Shown here: one piece after another, positions 40,156 through 49,981 of the stretch
Layout: every line of letters starts with the position of its first letter
Numbering within the stretch: position 1 is the stretch's first letter
Assembly: GCF_000758625.1 (NCBI RefSeq)
Contig: NZ_CP009283.1
Span: 5,095,501-5,159,500, forward strand
DNA from: Paenibacillus sp. FSL R7-0273
GTDB taxonomy: Bacteria; Bacillota; Bacilli; Paenibacillales; Paenibacillaceae
Direction: 5' to 3'
Length of the DNA stretch: 64,000 bases
Made by a program: the position numbers and the translations under genes
Notes under the pieces: generated by a model
The model's database searches: none
What the model was told of the DNA's origin: nothing
The model's input: the letters and a program-made list of their open reading frames with translations, nothing else

Positions 40156-42549
40156 ATGCTGCAGCTTAAAAACATCTCCAAAAGCTATACCACCGGCAGT
40201 TTCACGCAAACGGCACTCAATGATGTAAGTCTCGATTTCAGGAAAAGCGAGTTCGTGGCCATTCTCGGCCCCAGCGGCTCCGGTAAAACAACCTGCCTGA
40301 ACATTATCGGCGGACTTGACCAGTATGACAACGGGGATCTGATCATTAACGGGGCCTCGACCAAGAATTTTAAGGATAGCGACTGGGATGCTTACCGCAA
40401 TAACAGTGTCGGCTTTATTTTTCAGAGCTATAATCTGATCTCCCACCTGAGCATCACCGATAACGTAGAAATGGGCATGACCCTGAGCGGGGTAAACGCC
40501 GAAACCAAGCACCGCAAGGCAGTGGAAGCGCTGGAAAAGGTCGGACTGAAGGAGCATATCCACAAAAAGCCGGGCCAGCTGTCCGGAGGCCAGATGCAGC
40601 GTGTCGCCATCGCCAGAGCACTCGCCAACGATCCCGACATCATCCTCGCGGACGAGCCAACCGGTGCGCTTGATACAGTAACCAGTGAGCAGATCATGGA
40701 GCTGATCAAGGAGATCGCAAAGGACAAGCTGGTTGTCATGGTTACCCATAACCCGGAGCTGGCTGAAACCTACGCCGACCGGATCGTGCAGTTCCGGGAT
40801 GGTAAGGTGATCTCCGATACCAATCCTCCGGCGGAGCTTAAGACCAACGCGAATTATCAGTTGAAAAAGACAGCAATGAGCTATTTTACCGCCCTCAAGC
40901 TGTCCGGTAAAAACATCTCGACCAAAAAATGGAGAACGGCGCTCACCGCCTTCGCCTCCAGCATCGGGATCATCGGGATTGCCCTGATCCTGTCCTTATC
41001 AAACGGATTCGATAAGCAGATCAGCAGCTACGAATCCGGAGCGTTATCCAACTTCCCGGTGACGATCAGCGAAACAGCAGCGCAGATTGATATGTCTAAT
41101 CCTCCGGGAGCACAGCTGGAGGAGTCCGGCAACAAGTGGACCGAATTCACTGATGCAGCTGAAGTGTATCCGTATGATCCAACCGCCAACACGGTTCTGC
41201 ACACGAATGAGCTTAGCCAGGAATATTTGGACTATCTGGATAACATCGACCCTACTGTGCTGGACGGTGTATCCTATAGCCGCAAGGTGAATATGAACAT
41301 CCTTCGTTCAGACGGCGAGGCAGCAGTTCCCGTGGATACAGCCAGCCTGAATTTCACTACTTATCCGGATAAGCCGGAAGGTACGGAAGGCAGCTATCTG
41401 GCAGATTATTACGATCTGCTCGCGGGCAGCCTCCCGGAGCAGCCTACGGATCTTGTAATGGTTGTCGATGAGTACAACCGGATGAACCAGAGCATCCTCG
41501 AAGCGCTTGGCCTTGATTTCAATGCAGCTAACGTCAGCTTCGATGATATTGTCGGGCAGGAGTTCAAGCTAATCTATAACGATGATTATTATACTGAAGC
41601 AGACGGAATGTTCAGCCTGAACGGCAACGCCGCTGATCTTAGTGAAATGTACAACAGCGGCAACGCGGTTACTCTCAAAATCTCCGGGATTATCCGCAAG
41701 CAGCAGGATTCCCCGATGTCCACTATGTCAGCGGGTATCGCCTACTCCGACAGCCTGGCGGAGCAGTTCATTGAGAATGCACAGGGCTCAGCCATTGTGC
41801 AGGCCCAGGAGCAGCAGGATCAGGTCAACGTGCTGACCGGCAAGGTGTTCTCACAGATTGGCGGAATTGACATGAGCGGCATGGGCATGGGTATGGGCAT
41901 GGGGATGGGCGGTTCCGGTGCAAGCACAGATCCGGGCAGTGCCAACTCCCAGGAGGCTGCCCTTGCAGCACTAGGAGCTGTAGCCACACCGTCCTCAATC
42001 TCGCTGTATCCTAAGGATTTTGGAGCGAAAGAAAGCATTGTCGCCTATCTGGATAAATGGAATGACGATCATAGTGATGAAGAAATGATCGTGTACACCG
42101 ACTTGGCTGCAATGGTAACGAGCCTCTCCAGCGGGATTATGGATGGCATCACGATGGTCCTGGTTGCTTTTGCATCCATTTCACTGGTCGTATCCCTGAT
42201 TATGATCGGGATCATCACCTATATCTCCGTGCTTGAACGGACGAAGGAAATCGGTGTGCTGCGTGCCCTCGGTGCGCGCAAGAAGGATATCACCCGTGTC
42301 TTCAATGCAGAGACCTGCATTATCGGCTCACTCTCCGGTCTGCTCGGTATCGGAATTGCCTATCTGCTGACCATTCCGGTCAACCTTGTGCTGAAGTCAC
42401 TGACCGACCTGTCGAATGTAGCACAGCTTAACCCGCTGCATGCCTTTGGACTCGTCGTGCTCAGCGTCGGCCTGACGATGCTGGGCGGCTTCATCCCTGC
42501 CAAATTCGCAGCCAAAAAGGATCCGGTTGTGGCTCTGCGCAGCGAATAA
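40156..42549 (+). CDS. MacB-like ABC transporter (ATPase fused to FtsX permease)
   Basis: A 797-residue fusion of an N-terminal ATPase (Walker [10 protein letters not shown] about 37-45, signature [14 protein letters not shown], Walker [12 protein letters not shown]) with a C-terminal permease. The permease starts with a membrane helix near residue 270, has a large extracytoplasmic domain (about 290-660) and ends in an FtsX core ([40 protein letters not shown]). A methionine- and glycine-rich run, [16 protein letters not shown], lies in the extracytoplasmic part. The divergent two-component genes suggest that this exporter is their target; similar systems remove antimicrobial peptides or sense envelope stress. 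Confidence 0.92.
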   Translation: MLQLKNISKSYTTGSFTQTALNDVSLDFRKSEFVAILGPSGSGKTTCLNIIGGLDQYDNGDLIINGASTKNFKDSDWDAYRNNSVGFIFQSYNLISHLSITDNVEMGMTLSGVNAETKHRKAVEALEKVGLKEHIHKKPGQLSGGQMQRVAIARALANDPDIILADEPTGALDTVTSEQIMELIKEIAKDKLVVMVTHNPELAETYADRIVQFRDGKVISDTNPPAELKTNANYQLKKTAMSYFTALKLSGKNISTKKWRTALTAFASSIGIIGIALILSLSNGFDKQISSYESGALSNFPVTISETAAQIDMSNPPGAQLEESGNKWTEFTDAAEVYPYDPTANTVLHTNELSQEYLDYLDNIDPTVLDGVSYSRKVNMNILRSDGEAAVPVDTASLNFTTYPDKPEGTEGSYLADYYDLLAGSLPEQPTDLVMVVDEYNRMNQSILEALGLDFNAANVSFDDIVGQEFKLIYNDDYYTEADGMFSLNGNAADLSEMYNSGNAVTLKISGIIRKQQDSPMSTMSAGIAYSDSLAEQFIENAQGSAIVQAQEQQDQVNVLTGKVFSQIGGIDMSGMGMGMGMGMGGSGASTDPGSANSQEAALAALGAVATPSSISLYPKDFGAKESIVAYLDKWNDDHSDEEMIVYTDLAAMVTSLSSGIMDGITMVLVAFASISLVVSLIMIGIITYISVLERTKEIGVLRALGARKKDITRVFNAETCIIGSLSGLLGIGIAYLLTIPVNLVLKSLTDLSNVAQLNPLHAFGLVVLSVGLTMLGGFIPAKFAAKKDPVVALRSE

Positions 42550-42582
42550 GCAGCTTCGGACCAAATATAGAAATATAGTTTA

Positions 42583-42619
42583 CAGGGAGCTGGTCTTGGA
42601 CCGGCTCCCTGTTTTCTTT
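42583..42619 (+). terminator. Terminator after the MacB-like gene
   Basis: GGGAGC-TGGTC pairs with GACC-GGCTCCC around a short loop, followed by TGTTTTCTTT. Confidence 0.88.
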
Positions 42620-42654
42620 ATAATGAAATAAAATGAGATATTGGAGCCCAAACA

Positions 42655-43608
42655 ATGAGGAAGTTCACAAATGAAACAGCCAAAAAAATAATGGCAAATG
42701 AGACCCCTGTGGAAGCAATGCTGAAGCAATACCCGGAGTATAAGGATGAGGTGCTGCGGGAGCTGGGCGAGATCAAAAAAAACACCGGGTCAAATGTAGT
42801 GCAGGCCATCATCGACCGTTACACGGCCAGCGCCAAAATAGCCAATACCAAAATCAGCAAAAGCGGGATGAACGAAGCCACCGTGAATGCTTTTCTGCCG
42901 AATATCATCAAAGCCCGGTTCGCCATTTATCTGCTGGAGCAGCTGAATATTGCCGTTTCCGCCAAAACCCCTGACAGCAATGTCCGCTTTAACCGCTGGG
43001 ACGGGATGCTCCTGCAAAAGCTGCTGTTCCGTAAAGGATTTGAGCGCAAGCCGGTGTCACTGCCTTTGTTCCGCTTTTTCTGGAGATTTATTAAGGATAA
43101 AAAAATCCTGATGCCGCTCGTGGGTAAAAAGGGAATCTACTGCTTCTACTCCAAAGCACTGATCAAGGAGCTCTCAGCTCTGGCTCAAGACCGGAAATGC
43201 CTGGAGATTGCAGCCGGGGACGGGACGCTGACACGTTTTTTGAATGAAGCGGGCACGACCTGCACCGCTACTGATGATTACAGCTGGAAGCATTATATCG
43301 ACTACCCGGCGTTTGTGGAGAAGGCTGATGCCAAGACGGCGCTGGTTAAATATAGCCCTGAAGTGGTCCTGTGCTCCTGGCCCGTTCCCAAAAATCCATA
43401 CGAGAAGCATGTGTTCCGGACGGATTCCGTCCAGCTCTATATCGTAATCGGGACCAGGAATCCGCTGAAGACCGGGGATTTTGACGCTTACCATGACGCA
43501 GGGCAGTTTACGATGGAGCTAAGCGAGCGCCTGTCAGCACTGCTTGTACCGCCGTCCGAGGACAAGGCTGTGTATCTGTTCCGGCGTAAGACAGCTGCTC
43601 AACAGTAG
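42655..43608 (+). CDS. Putative SAM-dependent methyltransferase
   Basis: A 317-residue protein. The N-terminal half is helical with no known domain (AMLKQYPEYKDEVLRELGEI). In the C-terminal half, LEIAAGDGTLTRFLNEAGTT matches methyltransferase motif I, and CTATDDYSWKHY has the acidic residue that often binds the ribose of SAM; VVLCSWPVPKNPYEKHVFRT is the later loop. The substrate is unknown. A purine-poor leader precedes the ATG, so the ribosome site is weak (gagatattggagccc). It stands alone. Confidence 0.7.
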   Translation: MRKFTNETAKKIMANETPVEAMLKQYPEYKDEVLRELGEIKKNTGSNVVQAIIDRYTASAKIANTKISKSGMNEATVNAFLPNIIKARFAIYLLEQLNIAVSAKTPDSNVRFNRWDGMLLQKLLFRKGFERKPVSLPLFRFFWRFIKDKKILMPLVGKKGIYCFYSKALIKELSALAQDRKCLEIAAGDGTLTRFLNEAGTTCTATDDYSWKHYIDYPAFVEKADAKTALVKYSPEVVLCSWPVPKNPYEKHVFRTDSVQLYIVIGTRNPLKTGDFDAYHDAGQFTMELSERLSALLVPPSEDKAVYLFRRKTAAQQ

Positions 43609-43620
43609 GACATAACAAAG

Positions 43621-43646
43621 AAAAAACGGCATGCCGGCTAATGCCG
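43621..43646 (-). terminator. Hairpin with minus-strand T-run
   Basis: CGGCAT pairs with ATGCCG around an 8-nt GCCGGCTA loop. On the minus strand it is followed by TTTTTTCTTT, so it could end the kinase transcript, although it lies about 200 nt beyond that gene's stop. Confidence 0.5.
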
Positions 43647-43858
43647 ACATACCGCCCGTTCCCGCTTATTCTGTTATCCGACGACATCGCCTGCGCTTTG
43701 ACGCTGCTTTCTCTTCCGGCTGACAGAGGCGGGAATTGTGTTGTGATGCTTCCTGCATGACCGGTGTTTTAGTGTCTTTGTCAGCAGCTACTGATGCAGG
43801 ATAGCGCTTCACAATTCCAATTTACCCGTTGGAAAATTTTTAAAACGTTATTTTTGCT

Positions 43859-45109
43859 TCAGGATATTTTAATGGAATATTTCTGCGCTTCTGCCAGATC
43901 AAAGGGGATGGAAAAGGCAAAGGTGCAGCCCTTATCACTCGTTTCCTTCAGCCAGACTTTACCGCCCATAAGCTCTGCCAGCTGCCTGCAGATGGACAGC
44001 CCAAGCCCCGCTCCGCCGTATTTACCCGGTGAACGGTGCTCATGTATCTGCGAGAACGAACGGAACAGACACTCTTTTTGCTCCGGCGGCAGCCCGATCC
44101 CCGTATCCCGCACTTCGACGGACACAGTGACACGGTCCTCCTGTACGCCTGAATGCCGCACTATCAGCCCCACCTCGCCATGTTCGGTGAACTTCAACGC
44201 ATTACTCACCAGGTTGGTAAGGATTTGTGAAACCTTCGGACTGTCGCCCAGCAGCAGCGGGCTGTCCGGACTATCATACACGGCATGCAGCCGGAGCCCT
44301 TTTTTCTCGGCATCCGCTGCGAACAACTGCAGAATATGATCAACGGCATCACGGATATGGAACGGGCTCTGCTCCAGCTTCATTGTACCGGCCTCCATTT
44401 TGGAATAATCGAGGATCTGGTTCATCATCTCCAGCAGATTGTTACTGCTCTTCTCAATAACATCGACGTACAGCAGCTGCTCCTCCGTTAGCTCCGTGGT
44501 CTGCAGCAGGCTGGTCATGCCGATCACACCGTTCATGGGCGTGCGGATTTCGTGGCTAAGCACAGCCAGGAGGTTCTTTTTATCCTCCAGCACCAGCTCC
44601 GCCTTCTCCTCAGCCGTCCGTAAATGGGTAAGCGCCGATTCCATTTCCAGCAGATCCGTGAAGAAAGCCGACAAGGATACCAGAAGCTCCACATCACGCT
44701 CCTCGTACTGGTAAAAGCCGGGATCAAACGAACACAGCGAGCCGTAAAACTCCCCTTTTTCGTTGCGGATCGGCACACCAATGAAGGAACAGCCGCCGAC
44801 AAACTCCGTTGCATCCATATCCTTGGTCAGCGGATGAGTCAGATTATTATCTATTACAAGCGGGCCCTGTGCATGTTCGGTGACAAGCGCGCAATAGGAT
44901 TCCTCATTGTCCACCACCAGCCCCTCGACCAGCATTACCTTTTCCCGGTTAAAGGACTTAAGCACCTTGGTTGACAGACTATCCAGATTGGCGATACAAA
45001 AGGTATTGGCCGGAATCAGCCTGCTTGCAGTATCCATCACATTTGCTGCAGAAGCATACAATTTACCCGAAATCACCGACAATACATCAATGTATTCTGT
45101 TTTCAGCAT
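43859..45109 (-). CDS. GAF-domain soluble histidine kinase
   Basis: A 416-residue cytosolic kinase without membrane segments. The N-terminal about 160 residues form a GAF-like domain (PANTFCIANLDSLSTKVLKS, FVGGCSFIGVPIRNEKGEFY, GSLCSFDPGFYQYEERDVEL). A coiled coil leads to HisKA with the phospho-acceptor His in LLAVLSHEIRTPMNGVIGMT. The HATPase domain has NLVSNALKFTEHG, VRDTGIGL and KYGGAGLGLSICRQLAELMG. There is no receiver domain and no adjacent response regulator. It may phosphorylate a distant partner or respond to light, redox or a small ligand through GAF. Confidence 0.9.
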   Translation of the reverse strand: MLKTEYIDVLSVISGKLYASAANVMDTASRLIPANTFCIANLDSLSTKVLKSFNREKVMLVEGLVVDNEESYCALVTEHAQGPLVIDNNLTHPLTKDMDATEFVGGCSFIGVPIRNEKGEFYGSLCSFDPGFYQYEERDVELLVSLSAFFTDLLEMESALTHLRTAEEKAELVLEDKKNLLAVLSHEIRTPMNGVIGMTSLLQTTELTEEQLLYVDVIEKSSNNLLEMMNQILDYSKMEAGTMKLEQSPFHIRDAVDHILQLFAADAEKKGLRLHAVYDSPDSPLLLGDSPKVSQILTNLVSNALKFTEHGEVGLIVRHSGVQEDRVTVSVEVRDTGIGLPPEQKECLFRSFSQIHEHRSPGKYGGAGLGLSICRQLAELMGGKVWLKETSDKGCTFAFSIPFDLAEAQKYSIKIS

Positions 45110-45155
45110 ATCCCGCCCGTCCTTTCTCTTCTGTATATTGCGTTCCTATGTCTGG

Positions 45156-45446
45156 TTAATCCCAGTTTCTGCGGTCATTAATCTCCCGTTTCTCCCGGAA
45201 GGCCTGCTCCAGATCAATATTCAGCTTGTTGGCCAGATCGAAAATATTCCATACTACATCATACATTTCATAGCCAAGATTAGCTTTGCGCTCCGCATCC
45301 GGATCAAAGGAAACGGACAGCACCTCCTTGGACAATTCGCCAACCTCAGTCATTAAGTATAACATCCGCTGTTCAATAGTGCTCGTATCAAACCCCTTCA
45401 CTTCACTAAACGCTCTCACATACCGTTGAAACTCTCCTGCGTCCAT
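45156..45446 (-). CDS. MazG-like nucleotide pyrophosphohydrolase
   Basis: A 96-residue protein of the MazG/all-alpha NTP pyrophosphohydrolase superfamily. The metal-binding pairs are visible: LMTEVGELSKEVLS (ExxE) and ANLGYEMYDVVWNIFDLANK (ExxD). Such proteins hydrolyse noncanonical or surplus NTPs to NMP and PPi. The length is that of a single-domain MazG protein. It lies between a GAF kinase gene and the uxaC operon, without evident link to either. Confidence 0.85.
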   Translation of the reverse strand: MDAGEFQRYVRAFSEVKGFDTSTIEQRMLYLMTEVGELSKEVLSVSFDPDAERKANLGYEMYDVVWNIFDLANKLNIDLEQAFREKREINDRRNWD

Positions 45447-45504
45447 GTCTCATCCGCTCCCTGTGCCTATTCTCTATGTACGAAACTCATTATACATGAA
45501 AAAA

Positions 45505-45534
45505 ACGCAGAACCCGAAATAGCGGGCTCTGCGT
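45505..45534 (-). terminator. Terminator of the glucuronate operon
   Basis: ACGCAG-A-ACCCG pairs with CGGG-CT-CTGCGT; on the minus strand a TTTTTTCATG run follows. It lies 34 nt past the uxaC stop. Confidence 0.8.
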
Positions 45535-45567
45535 GAGATGATCTTTATGGAGTGAACCGGCAATATA

Positions 45568-46980
45568 TTAGCATCTTTCAGCTAAGCCAAAATAGCGCTC
45601 AGCATTGTTGTAACAGATGTCCTGCACGATGCTGCCCAGGAAGGGCAGGTCGCCTGGCGCTTCGCCGCTGACTACCCAGCCGCCGATCAGATTGCAGAGA
45701 ATCCGGCGGAAATATTCGTGGCGGGTATAGGACAGGAAGGAGCGGGAATCGGTCAGCATGCCGACAAAGCAGCTGAGGAGGCCCAGATTGGACAGCGAGG
45801 TCAGCTGCTTGATCATGCCGTCCTTCTGGTCGTTGTACCACCAGCCTGAGCCAAACTGTACCTTACCCTTGATCCCTTCGCCCTGAAAAGCGCCGATCAT
45901 TGCCGCCAGCACATCGTTCTGCGCGCCGTTCAAATTATACACAATCGTCTTCGGCAGCTCGCCTGTGCGGTCAAGACCGTCCAGCAGCTTGTAAAGACGC
46001 TCGGCATAGCTGTGGTCACCGATGATATCGAAGCCCGTGTCCGGCCCGAGCTTCCGGAACATCCGGGTATTCGGGTTGCGGAGCGCTCCGATATGCAGCT
46101 GCATTGTCCAGCCGTGCGCTGCATACCCCCGGCCCATTGCCAGGAACAAGGCCGTTGCATACTGGTCACATTCCAGCTTGCTGAGGCTTTGTCCGCTGAG
46201 CCGTTTGCTGAAAATCGCTTCAAGCTCGGAGGCGGATGCCTCCTCAAACGGCAAATCAGTGAAGCCGTGATCCGAGATCATGCAGCCGTGCTTATCAAAG
46301 TATCCGATCCGCTCCAGCAGAGCGCGTTCCATGAGGTCATAGCTGGTAATCGCGTAGCCTGCCGCCTGCTCCAGGCTGGCCAGGTAAGCCGGAAACGTCT
46401 CAGCCCCGATTAACATGGCCTTATCCGGACGGAAGGTTGGCGTGACACCGGTTTTGAACTCTTTTTGCGCCGCTAATTCAGCATGGTAGTTGAGGGCATC
46501 CGCCGGATCATCGGTCGTACAGATCCATTTGACGTTAGAGCTTGTGATCAGCCCGCGGGCCGTGAAGCCGTCTGTCGCTATGAGCTTGTTGCAGTGGTCA
46601 TAGATCTCCCGCCAGTTCTGCGGATTCAGCTGCTCCTCCACGCCGAAATAGCGCTTTAGCTCCAGCGCGGACCAGTGGTATAAAGGGTTGCCGATTGTAT
46701 AAGGCAGCACCTCACTCCACTTGGCGAACTTCTCTTCATCTGAAGCCGGGCCGGTGATATATTTCTCCTCCACGCCGAATGTTCTCAGCGCGCGCCATTT
46801 ATAGTGATCTCCGCCCAGCCAGACATCGGTGATGCTGTTGAAGCGTTTATTCTCTGCTATGGCCTGCGGATCAAGATGGCAGTGATAGTCAATAATCGGC
46901 AGCGCCTTCGCATACTCATGGTACAGTATCCGCGCTTCCTCCGACTGCAGCAGAAAATCCTCCTGGATTAATCCCTTCAT
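45568..46980 (-). CDS. uxaC: Glucuronate isomerase
   Basis: A 470-residue protein of full family length. UxaC converts D-glucuronate to D-fructuronate and D-galacturonate to D-tagaturonate. Visible landmarks are the metal-site-like PIIDYHCHLDPQAIAENKRF at the N-terminus (HxH), WRALRTFGVEEKYITG, TTDDPADALNYHAELAAQKE, MQLHIGALRNPNTRMF and the C-terminal YTRHEYFRRILCNLIGGWVV. It is the last gene of the operon uxuA-uxuB-uxaC, 18 nt after uxuB, and is followed by a terminator. The cell can therefore use glucuronate released, for example, by xylan or glycosaminoglycan degradation. Confidence 0.97.
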   Translation of the reverse strand: MKGLIQEDFLLQSEEARILYHEYAKALPIIDYHCHLDPQAIAENKRFNSITDVWLGGDHYKWRALRTFGVEEKYITGPASDEEKFAKWSEVLPYTIGNPLYHWSALELKRYFGVEEQLNPQNWREIYDHCNKLIATDGFTARGLITSSNVKWICTTDDPADALNYHAELAAQKEFKTGVTPTFRPDKAMLIGAETFPAYLASLEQAAGYAITSYDLMERALLERIGYFDKHGCMISDHGFTDLPFEEASASELEAIFSKRLSGQSLSKLECDQYATALFLAMGRGYAAHGWTMQLHIGALRNPNTRMFRKLGPDTGFDIIGDHSYAERLYKLLDGLDRTGELPKTIVYNLNGAQNDVLAAMIGAFQGEGIKGKVQFGSGWWYNDQKDGMIKQLTSLSNLGLLSCFVGMLTDSRSFLSYTRHEYFRRILCNLIGGWVVSGEAPGDLPFLGSIVQDICYNNAERYFGLAERC

Positions 46981-46998
46981 TACGTGTGCTCCCCGCCT

Positions 46999-48609
46999 TT
47001 ACTTCACGTATTTCTCAAGTGTGCTTCTTACCGCTCCCGGTCCGGCCAGCAGCTCGTAGAACATGCCCTCAATCTTGCCGCCAAGGCCGATGTCATACAG
47101 CTTCACGCCGAACAGCTGCTCATCTTCAAGAATAGCGCGCACATTAGAGCTGGTGTCGCCCAGCTTCACACCCTGCAGATGGCCCTGCAGTGTTTCGAGC
47201 AGCGGGTCAGGACTGAGCGTAAAGGCCTCGCCCTTATCGTCCACACCCAGCAGATAACGGCACCATACAGCGATAGCCAGCGGAATAGCCGTCAGGTCAG
47301 CCGGGTCCAGATCCTCCCTGCGGACATAAGACTTGATCGTTTCTCCGAAGCGGATGCCCACCTTCTGTGAGGTGTCTGTCGCGATCCGCTGCGGCGCATC
47401 GGGAATGAACGGATTGGCGAAGCGCTCCTTCAGCACTTCATCCAGGAACTGCTTCGGACTGATAATACCCGGATCAACAACGACCGGCAGCCCTTCCTTG
47501 TAGCCGATAATCTCAACCAGCTTGCGCAGTGTATCGTCCTTCATCTCATCAGCGATCAGGGTGTAGCCGAGCAGGCAGCCGGATACGGCAAGCGCTGTAT
47601 GCAGCGGATTAAGGCAGGTGGTTACCTTCATCGTTTCAATATTATTGACTGTATCCCGGTCGGTGAAAATAATCCCCGCCTGCTCCAGCGCCGGACGGCC
47701 GTTCGTGAATTTGTCTTCAATGACTAGATATTCGCTGATCTCGGCGTTCACAAACGGTGCGGTATAGGTGTTCTTGGAGGTAACAATGACGTCCATCTCA
47801 CCGATGCCCTGCTCCAGCAGCGCAGCCTGAACGGTTTCGGACGGGCGCGGCGTGATTTTGTCGATCATCGACAGCGGGAAGGTAATCAGCTGCTCATTCA
47901 GCAGATAGTCCACGAAGCCTGCTTCCACTGAGCCTTTTGCCGCCCATTCCTTGGCGATTGTAACGATCCCGTTCTTGAGCTTATCCCCGTTATGCGAGCA
48001 GTTATCCATGCTGACAAAAGTCATCGGGTATGCGCCCTTCAGATACCGCTTGTATGCAAGGGCCGCTACAATGCTCATCGCATGAATCGGCTGCTCCGGC
48101 CCGCCGGCGATATCCTTCTCGACAATGCCGAGATACTGGCCGTTCGGTCCGGTCAGGGAATAGCCCTTCTCGGTAATGGTGAAGCTGGCTATCTGCAGAC
48201 TCGGGTTCTCGAAGATTTCAGTCAGCCTCTGGTCATCCGCTTCGCGGGTTTTGTCGGCAGTGATGCCTTCCACGATGCTGCTGACCACTTTTTTCTGAAA
48301 GTCGCCGCGCGCATTCATCAGCACCAGCAGAGTCAGATTGTCATACGGCTTGTAGACCTTGTCGATCATCTCAAAATCAAACGTCTCCGCTGCAATGATC
48401 CCCGTGTCCGCCGCCCCGCTGTCGAGCAGCTTCTGATGGGCATTGGCCACAAATCCGCGGAAGATGTTGCCTGCGCCGAAATGCACCCATTCCGGCTTCT
48501 CCAGCGTATTCTTCGCTACTGTGTCATAGTCGAACTTGGGAAGCTCGACACCGGCGGCCTCCCAGGAGGCCGCTTCATTCCGGATACTGGATCGGGTCAG
48601 GCGCAGCAT
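46999..48609 (-). CDS. uxuB: D-fructuronate reductase (mannitol dehydrogenase family)
   Basis: A 536-residue NAD-dependent dehydrogenase of the mannitol/fructuronate group. The N-terminal Rossmann region (WVHFGAGNIFRGFVANAHQK) holds GxGxxxR; the catalytic region has SMDNCSHNGDKLKNGIVTIA, with the conserved N-C-x-x-N/H-G, and KVTTCLNPLHTALAVSGCLL, with the N-x-x-H signature. It reduces D-fructuronate to D-mannonate with NADH. The start codon lies 1 nt from the uxuA stop. The start is fixed by homology to the family's N-terminus (LTRSSIRNEA). Confidence 0.95.
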   Translation of the reverse strand: MLRLTRSSIRNEAASWEAAGVELPKFDYDTVAKNTLEKPEWVHFGAGNIFRGFVANAHQKLLDSGAADTGIIAAETFDFEMIDKVYKPYDNLTLLVLMNARGDFQKKVVSSIVEGITADKTREADDQRLTEIFENPSLQIASFTITEKGYSLTGPNGQYLGIVEKDIAGGPEQPIHAMSIVAALAYKRYLKGAYPMTFVSMDNCSHNGDKLKNGIVTIAKEWAAKGSVEAGFVDYLLNEQLITFPLSMIDKITPRPSETVQAALLEQGIGEMDVIVTSKNTYTAPFVNAEISEYLVIEDKFTNGRPALEQAGIIFTDRDTVNNIETMKVTTCLNPLHTALAVSGCLLGYTLIADEMKDDTLRKLVEIIGYKEGLPVVVDPGIISPKQFLDEVLKERFANPFIPDAPQRIATDTSQKVGIRFGETIKSYVRREDLDPADLTAIPLAIAVWCRYLLGVDDKGEAFTLSPDPLLETLQGHLQGVKLGDTSSNVRAILEDEQLFGVKLYDIGLGGKIEGMFYELLAGPGAVRSTLEKYVK

Positions 48610-48610
48610 G

Positions 48611-49687
48611 TTACTTCGCCCCCTTTACATTCTCCAGGCTATCCCATACGCCAAGCAGGTACATAATACCCATCGCTCTATCGTAGAGGCCATAGCCCGG
48701 ACGGCAGTTCTTCTCTTCTCCCCACAAGTGGCGGCCGTGGTCCGGACGCACATAGCCGGTAAATCCGCTCTCATGGTAGGCCTTCACCACTTCAGCTACA
48801 TCGACACTGCCGTCGCGGCCGCGGTGTGACACTTCGATAAAGTCGCCATTGTCGAACACCTTTACGTTACGGATATGGGCAAAATAAATCCGGTCATGGA
48901 ACTCACGGATCATTGCCGGCAGATCATTTTCGGGATTCGTGCCGAGCGAGCCTGTGCAGAACGTCAGTCCATTGTACGGGCTGTCTACAGCATCCAGCAT
49001 CCGGCGGATTGAATCACGGCTGCGGATGATGCGCGGCAGTCCAAAGATCGGCCAGGCCGGATCGTCGGGGTGGATAGCCATTTTGATATCGACTTCTTCA
49101 CATACCGGCATGATGCGCTCCAGGAAGTACACCAGATTCTCAAACAATTTATCTTCTGTCACATCAGCATAAGCGGCGAACAGATCATCGAGCTTGGCCA
49201 GACGCTCCGGCTCCCAGCCCGGCATCGTGAATTCGCCTGCGCCTTTGAGGATGCGCTCAACCATATCGCGCGGGTTATCGGTAATGGCAGCCTTTTCATA
49301 AAAGAGAGCGTTTGATCCGTCCGGCAGCTCCTTGTACAGCTCCGTACGCGTCCAGTCAAACACCGGCATAAAGTTGTAGCAGATGACCTTTACGCCGACT
49401 TTTGCCAGCTTGCGGATCGTATCAATGTAGATGTCGATGTATTTGTCGCGGGACGGCAGACCGATCTTGATATCATCATGAACGTTAACACTCTCAACTA
49501 CTGCAGTGCTGAAGCCCTTGGCTGTAATCTGATCCGCAACCTTCTGGATTTCCTCCATCTCCCACACTTCACCGGCCACCTTATGATGCAGCGACCACAC
49601 AATGCCCATTACCCCCGGAATTTGCCGGATATGATCGAGAGTAACATTGTCGTTCCCTTCGCCGTACCATCTCCATGTCATGTTCAT
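48611..49687 (-). CDS. uxuA: Mannonate dehydratase
   Basis: A 358-residue enzyme (family length about 360). It dehydrates D-mannonate to 2-keto-3-deoxy-gluconate in a TIM barrel with a metal. Motifs are MTWRWYGEGNDNVTLDHIRQ at the N-terminus, VICYNFMPVFDWTRTEL, MAIHPDDPAWPIFGLPRIIR and YVRPDHGRHLWGEEKNCRPG. It is the promoter-proximal gene of the operon; AGGAGGG lies 7 nt before the ATG. A downstream KDG kinase/aldolase is not in the window. Confidence 0.97.
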   Translation of the reverse strand: MNMTWRWYGEGNDNVTLDHIRQIPGVMGIVWSLHHKVAGEVWEMEEIQKVADQITAKGFSTAVVESVNVHDDIKIGLPSRDKYIDIYIDTIRKLAKVGVKVICYNFMPVFDWTRTELYKELPDGSNALFYEKAAITDNPRDMVERILKGAGEFTMPGWEPERLAKLDDLFAAYADVTEDKLFENLVYFLERIMPVCEEVDIKMAIHPDDPAWPIFGLPRIIRSRDSIRRMLDAVDSPYNGLTFCTGSLGTNPENDLPAMIREFHDRIYFAHIRNVKVFDNGDFIEVSHRGRDGSVDVAEVVKAYHESGFTGYVRPDHGRHLWGEEKNCRPGYGLYDRAMGIMYLLGVWDSLENVKGAK

Positions 49688-49981
49688 AAATAAACCCTCC
49701 TTATGATGTATAAAGCAAAATGAAGAAGCATTGTGTCAATCAGACTCATAGCGAGTTGTCAAAGGTAAGACTGACACACAATTAATCTTGTATACAAGTT
49801 TGACTTGATCATAATTTAAACCTTCTAAAGTTGTCAATACCCAATTAAAATCGTATATGTATGCCCTTACAACGGCACAATTTGCGGCTTTTTTCACAAG
49901 AGAAATGAATGTATTCTTTTATTAACCTTCGGCATGATGTATACTAGTTCTTAAAATACAAGCGATGGAGCAAAAGTAGCC
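49688..49981. promoter_or_regulatory. Divergent uxu/GntR control region
   Basis: A perfect palindrome, CTTGTATACAAG, lies at 49787-49798, directly downstream of a minus-strand promoter with TTGACA (49832-49837) and TATGAT (49808-49813), 18 nt apart. Binding there would block transcription of uxuA. A partial copy (GTATAC, near 49939) lies close to the GntR gene start and could give autorepression. The palindrome is of the type used by FCD-type GntR proteins. Confidence 0.75.

Noticed and set aside
41868..41925. Short tandem repeat of non-coding type
   Set aside because: The run is in frame and part of the MacB-like protein; reported only as a protein feature.
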